A DNA stretch of 61,834 bases from an uncultured Archangium sp. (lineage in GTDB: Bacteria > Myxococcota > Myxococcia > Myxococcales > Myxococcaceae): positions 1 to 61,834 of the forward strand of contig CAIVGN010000058.1 of the NCBI GenBank assembly GCA_903905455.1, read 5' to 3'. The notes below the pieces were generated by a model, which saw only the letters and a program-made list of their open reading frames with translations, had not been told where the DNA came from and searched no databases. Made by a program: the position numbers and the translations under genes. Positions 59,129 through 61,834 of the stretch are shown here, piece by piece (the stretch's first letter is position 1; each line of letters starts with the position of its first letter).

Positions 59129-59908
59129 ATGCTCTTTCTCGCGTTGTCCCTCGCGCTCTCGGCGGCCCCGCCGAAGCTCGTGTCAGTGCCCTGGTCGGTC
59201 ACCCGCGTCGACCCGGCGCTGGCCGACATCTACGAAGACGGGCTCGCGCGGGCGCTGCGCAGCCACGGCATCGCCGTCACCACCGCCAAGGAGCTCACCA
59301 CCCTGCTGGGCGTCGAGCGCCAGCGGCAGCTGCTGGGCTGCGGGGAAGGCTCGTCGTGCCTGGTCGAGCTGGCCAACGCGGTGGGCTGTGACTCGACGTT
59401 GATGGTGAGCCTCAGCCGCCTCGACACCGTGATGACCGCCAGCGTGAAGGTGCTCTCGTCGTCCGCGGGCCGGGTGCTGGCCGAGACGGTCATCGAGGCC
59501 ACCTCCGAGCGGGCCTTCGCCGACCGCCTCGACGACGCGGCCCTGACCATCGCCCACCTGCTCGTCCCCCCGCCGCCGAAGCGCCCCCTGCGCGCGGGCG
59601 TGTGGGTGCCGCTGCTGGTGGGCGGCGTGCTCACCGCCGGCGGCGCGGTGTCCGTCGGTGGCGCGTACCTCGAGGCCGGGGCCATCGATCGCCAGCTCGC
59701 GGCCGACGGCGTCGTCATCCAGAAGTCTCGCGACGACGCGGCCTGGGGGAGGATCCTCCAGGCCGGCGGCTGGAGCCTCGTCGGCGTCGGGCTCGCCGCG
59801 ATGCTCACCGGGCTGGTGGTCTCGTTCTTTCCGGAGGCGCCGCTGGCGCCCACGGTCTCGTTCTCTGCGGGCCACGTCGAGCTCGGCTTCGCCCTGGTGC
59901 TCCCATGA
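59129..59908 (+). CDS. Secreted hypothetical protein with TolB/CsgG-like N-terminus and two membrane segments
   Basis: 259 residues. Signal peptide (MLFLALSLALSAAP); then an alpha/beta segment like the N-terminal domain of CsgG/TolB proteins (LADIYEDGLARALRSHGI, VTTAKELTTLLGVER, GSSCLVELANAVGCD). A Pro-rich hinge (PPPPKRP) is followed by two hydrophobic segments (WVPLLVGGVLTAGGAVSVGG, LVGVGLAAMLTGLVVSFF). Probably envelope-located. Its stop overlaps the next lipoprotein start by 4 bp (ATGA). Confidence 0.75.
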   Translation: MLFLALSLALSAAPPKLVSVPWSVTRVDPALADIYEDGLARALRSHGIAVTTAKELTTLLGVERQRQLLGCGEGSSCLVELANAVGCDSTLMVSLSRLDTVMTASVKVLSSSAGRVLAETVIEATSERAFADRLDDAALTIAHLLVPPPPKRPLRAGVWVPLLVGGVLTAGGAVSVGGAYLEAGAIDRQLAADGVVIQKSRDDAAWGRILQAGGWSLVGVGLAAMLTGLVVSFFPEAPLAPTVSFSAGHVELGFALVLP

Positions 59909-61834
59909 GGGTTGCCTTCTGCTTCACCGCGCTCGCGCTGGTGGGGTGCATCGACTTCGACGCCAAGCTCGACGCCGGCGCGCCGCCCGTGACGGACGGC
60001 TCCGTCTCGCAGCCCGACGCTTCCGTGATGGAGCCCGACGCCGCCGTGCTGGCCCCCGACGCCTCGGTGGCCGACACCTGCCCGGGCTTCACCTTCGAGG
60101 GCTTCTGCTGGGTGAACCCCACCCCCCTGGGCGACGACCTCCACGCGGTGCTCTACCGCCCGGAGACCGACGAGGTGTGGGCGGGAGGCAAGGCCGGCAC
60201 GGCGCTGCACGGGCGGTGGAACGGGGCCGCGGGCCGCTACGACTGGCACGACGCGAAGCTGGGCGGCGTGCTGCAGCTGCAGCGCGGGAGCTCCGGCGAG
60301 GTGCAGGGGTTCCTCGCGCTCATCGACGGCGGGCTGTTGGTCTACGGCGAGAGCCTGCCCATGCTCCGCTGGAACGGCGAGGGCTGGGACGCGGGGCTGA
60401 CGCCCTCGGTGACGCGCAACGCGGTGCTCTATGGCCTGGCACAACTCCCGACCGGCGAGGTGCTGGGCGTGGGGCAGTTCGACAACCACGAGTACCGCGT
60501 CACCAGCGACGACGGCGTGAGCGCCACGGCGGCCGGCGGCACCGGCTCCGTCGCCGGCTCGGTCATCGTGCACGACGGGGCCTTCGTGACCATGTTCCGG
60601 GACAGCGCGAAGGTCGCTCGCATCACCGGCGGCGGCCTGGACGCCAGCGTCGAGGTGGCCGACAACGAGTTCGAAGCGCTCCGGCTCTGGGAGGGCTCGG
60701 ATGGCAAGGTGTGGTTCGCCGGGCATGGCTGCCAGCTGGGGCGCATCACGCCGCCCTCGGGGGTCGAGGTGAACAACGGGGGGGCCTGCCCCACCAACAT
60801 CGGCAGTGCACGCCTCGCCTCCGGGCTGTGGAACGCCCAGCGCAACCGCACCGTCATCACCGGCTCCAATGGCGTGCTCTTCGAGGCCACCGAGGCGGCG
60901 CTGCTCGGCGCCACGCCGCAACCGACGCAGTTCGACCCGGTGGTGCCCACCACCATGCCCAGTATCCTCGCGGCGGCGGTGCTGCCCGATGGGGGCGGCC
61001 TCGCCGTGGGTACCGCGGGCCTGCTCGCGCGGCGCACCCCGGTCGAAGGGTGGCAGGCCGAGCCGCAGGTGCGCACCCGGCTGCGTGCGGTGGTGGTCGC
61101 CGATGGCGGCGTGGTCATCGTCGGCGGAGACCGGGTCATCGTCACGGCCAGCGCCACCGGCGGCGCGCCGGTGCAGTGGTGGGGCGCGCGGACCGTCGCC
61201 ATGGCCAACAGCGACGAGCTGCTCGCCGGCTGGTCCGACGGAACGCAGTGGGTCTCGGTGGGGGTCAACACCAGCGCCAACACGGGCGGGGTGTGGATCA
61301 ACGGCGAGACGTTGCCTCGACAGGTGCGCGGCGGGAGCCTCAACGGCGTCGCCGGGCCCTCGAGCGATCGGCTCCTCGCGGTGGGTGACGACGGGGTGAC
61401 CGCGTTCTCGGGCGCCGACGGCGGGTGGGCCGAAGGCTGGCTCGACGCGGGCACGATGAGCTCGGTGGCGTGGACGCCCGAGGGCTACGTCATCGGCGCC
61501 AACGGCGCGGTGCTCCGGCTGCAGGTCGACGGGGGGCTCGAGTCGCTGGCGCGCCCCACCTTCCCGGTCAACGCGCTGGCGGTGGTGGACGGGGTGGTGT
61601 TCGTCGCCGGCGACAACCTGGGGCTGGGCCGGTTCACGCTGGGGGCCAGCGACTACGCGGAGCCCATCGCCTTCAGCGAGGTGCGCGCAGGCGACCTCAC
61701 GGCCGTGGTCGCGCTCTCCGCGAACGAGGCGTGGGCCGCCGGCGGCGGGGGGCTGCTCTTTCACTTCGTCGGGGGGAGCTGGGTACCGGTGGAGTCAGGC
61801 ACCCGCCGCGACTTCTTCGGCGCGGCCGTCAGCC
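59905..61834 (+). CDS. Large lipoprotein with beta-propeller-like repeats (3' end outside the window)
   Basis: At least 643 residues; the frame is open to the last base. Signal peptide MRVAFCFTALALVGC with lipobox, then a linker of PDASV/PDAAV units (residues ~30-55). The mature part contains recurrent short segments of propeller type: AVLYRPETDEVWAGGKAGTA, RNRTVITGSNGVLFEA, LRAVVVADGGVVIVGGDRVI, LNGVAGPSSDRLLAVGDDG, SVAWTPEGYVIGANGAVLRL. These recall lipoproteins with WD/kelch-like or Asp-box blades, but no family can be fixed. Start overlaps the preceding stop. Confidence 0.82.
   Translation, partial: MRVAFCFTALALVGCIDFDAKLDAGAPPVTDGSVSQPDASVMEPDAAVLAPDASVADTCPGFTFEGFCWVNPTPLGDDLHAVLYRPETDEVWAGGKAGTALHGRWNGAAGRYDWHDAKLGGVLQLQRGSSGEVQGFLALIDGGLLVYGESLPMLRWNGEGWDAGLTPSVTRNAVLYGLAQLPTGEVLGVGQFDNHEYRVTSDDGVSATAAGGTGSVAGSVIVHDGAFVTMFRDSAKVARITGGGLDASVEVADNEFEALRLWEGSDGKVWFAGHGCQLGRITPPSGVEVNNGGACPTNIGSARLASGLWNAQRNRTVITGSNGVLFEATEAALLGATPQPTQFDPVVPTTMPSILAAAVLPDGGGLAVGTAGLLARRTPVEGWQAEPQVRTRLRAVVVADGGVVIVGGDRVIVTASATGGAPVQWWGARTVAMANSDELLAGWSDGTQWVSVGVNTSANTGGVWINGETLPRQVRGGSLNGVAGPSSDRLLAVGDDGVTAFSGADGGWAEGWLDAGTMSSVAWTPEGYVIGANGAVLRLQVDGGLESLARPTFPVNALAVVDGVVFVAGDNLGLGRFTLGASDYAEPIAFSEVRAGDLTAVVALSANEAWAAGGGGLLFHFVGGSWVPVESGTRRDFFGAAVS

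Overview
The window is 61.8 kb of very GC-rich DNA (roughly 70% G+C by eye) with strong third-position G/C bias, so nearly every real gene casts long open frames on the other strand. The gene content points to a predatory or soil myxobacterium (Myxococcota, probably suborder Cystobacterineae). It includes many outer-membrane or secreted lipoproteins with Asp-Ala-Gly (DAG) linkers, a MopE-like Cys/Asp-rich lipoprotein, an FHA-sigma-54 activator, two-component kinases, an acyl-CoA-binding protein, a CotH-like protein, ankyrin and PEGA proteins, and core genes (atpH, rlmH, rsfS, proA, ileS, tal, pfkA). This placement is an inference from content. There is no rRNA, tRNA or CRISPR array that I can see.

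Layout. 0-4.3 kb: a dispersed repeat, a large Cys/Asp-rich lipoprotein, an ankyrin-repeat membrane protein and a small upstream gene. 4.3-7.7 kb: atpH with a stem-loop just after it, a secreted HExxH protein, a lipoprotein with one CxxCH motif and a PhnA-like protein. 7.7-11.3 kb: a four-gene leftward operon of a kexin-like subtilase lipoprotein, a small secreted protein that may be its detached propeptide or chaperone, a PEGA protein and a metallophosphoesterase. 11.3-16.3 kb: a graveyard of toxin-antitoxin remnants (FitAB; RHH-GNAT) mixed with a DUF4015 hydrolase, a quinone oxidoreductase and an R2K-type ATP-grasp gene. 16.3-21.7 kb: ADP-ribosylglycohydrolase, rlmH, rsfS, hemerythrin, proA and small genes. 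21.7-25.1 kb: a two-repeat protein and a lipoprotein-SMP30 pair. 25.1-25.8 kb: two copies of the dispersed repeat in inverted orientation.

25.8-33.2 kb is envelope-facing: CotH-like and c-haem lipoproteins, a VWA protein, membrane proteins. 33.3-38.2 kb: a sensor kinase/response regulator pair and ileS. 38.4-44.3 kb: a membrane/zinc-ribbon/TerB-like pair, two small Cys-rich secreted paralogues, CheX-like, ACBP, an FMN-barrel-GNAT fusion and a divergent MocR regulator with a candidate operator between them. 44.3-51.4 kb: FHA-sigma-54 activator, histidine kinase, a six-repeat Cys-rich secreted protein, EamA transporter, RimK-like ligase, dienelactone hydrolase and an AhpD-like protein. 51.5 kb carries a perfect 20-bp-arm palindrome related to the atpH stem-loop. 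51.7-59.1 kb is a carbon-metabolism block: transaldolase, an aspartic-protease-like lipoprotein, phosphofructokinase, and a 1,182-residue fusion of a class I aminotransferase with an archaeal-type PEP carboxylase-like domain. 59.1-61.8 kb: two more secreted proteins, the last cut by the window edge.

The most unusual items are the aminotransferase-PEP carboxylase fusion, the protease with a separately encoded propeptide-like partner, the paired 60-nt stem-loop elements, and the ATP-grasp gene sitting between broken toxin-antitoxin genes.
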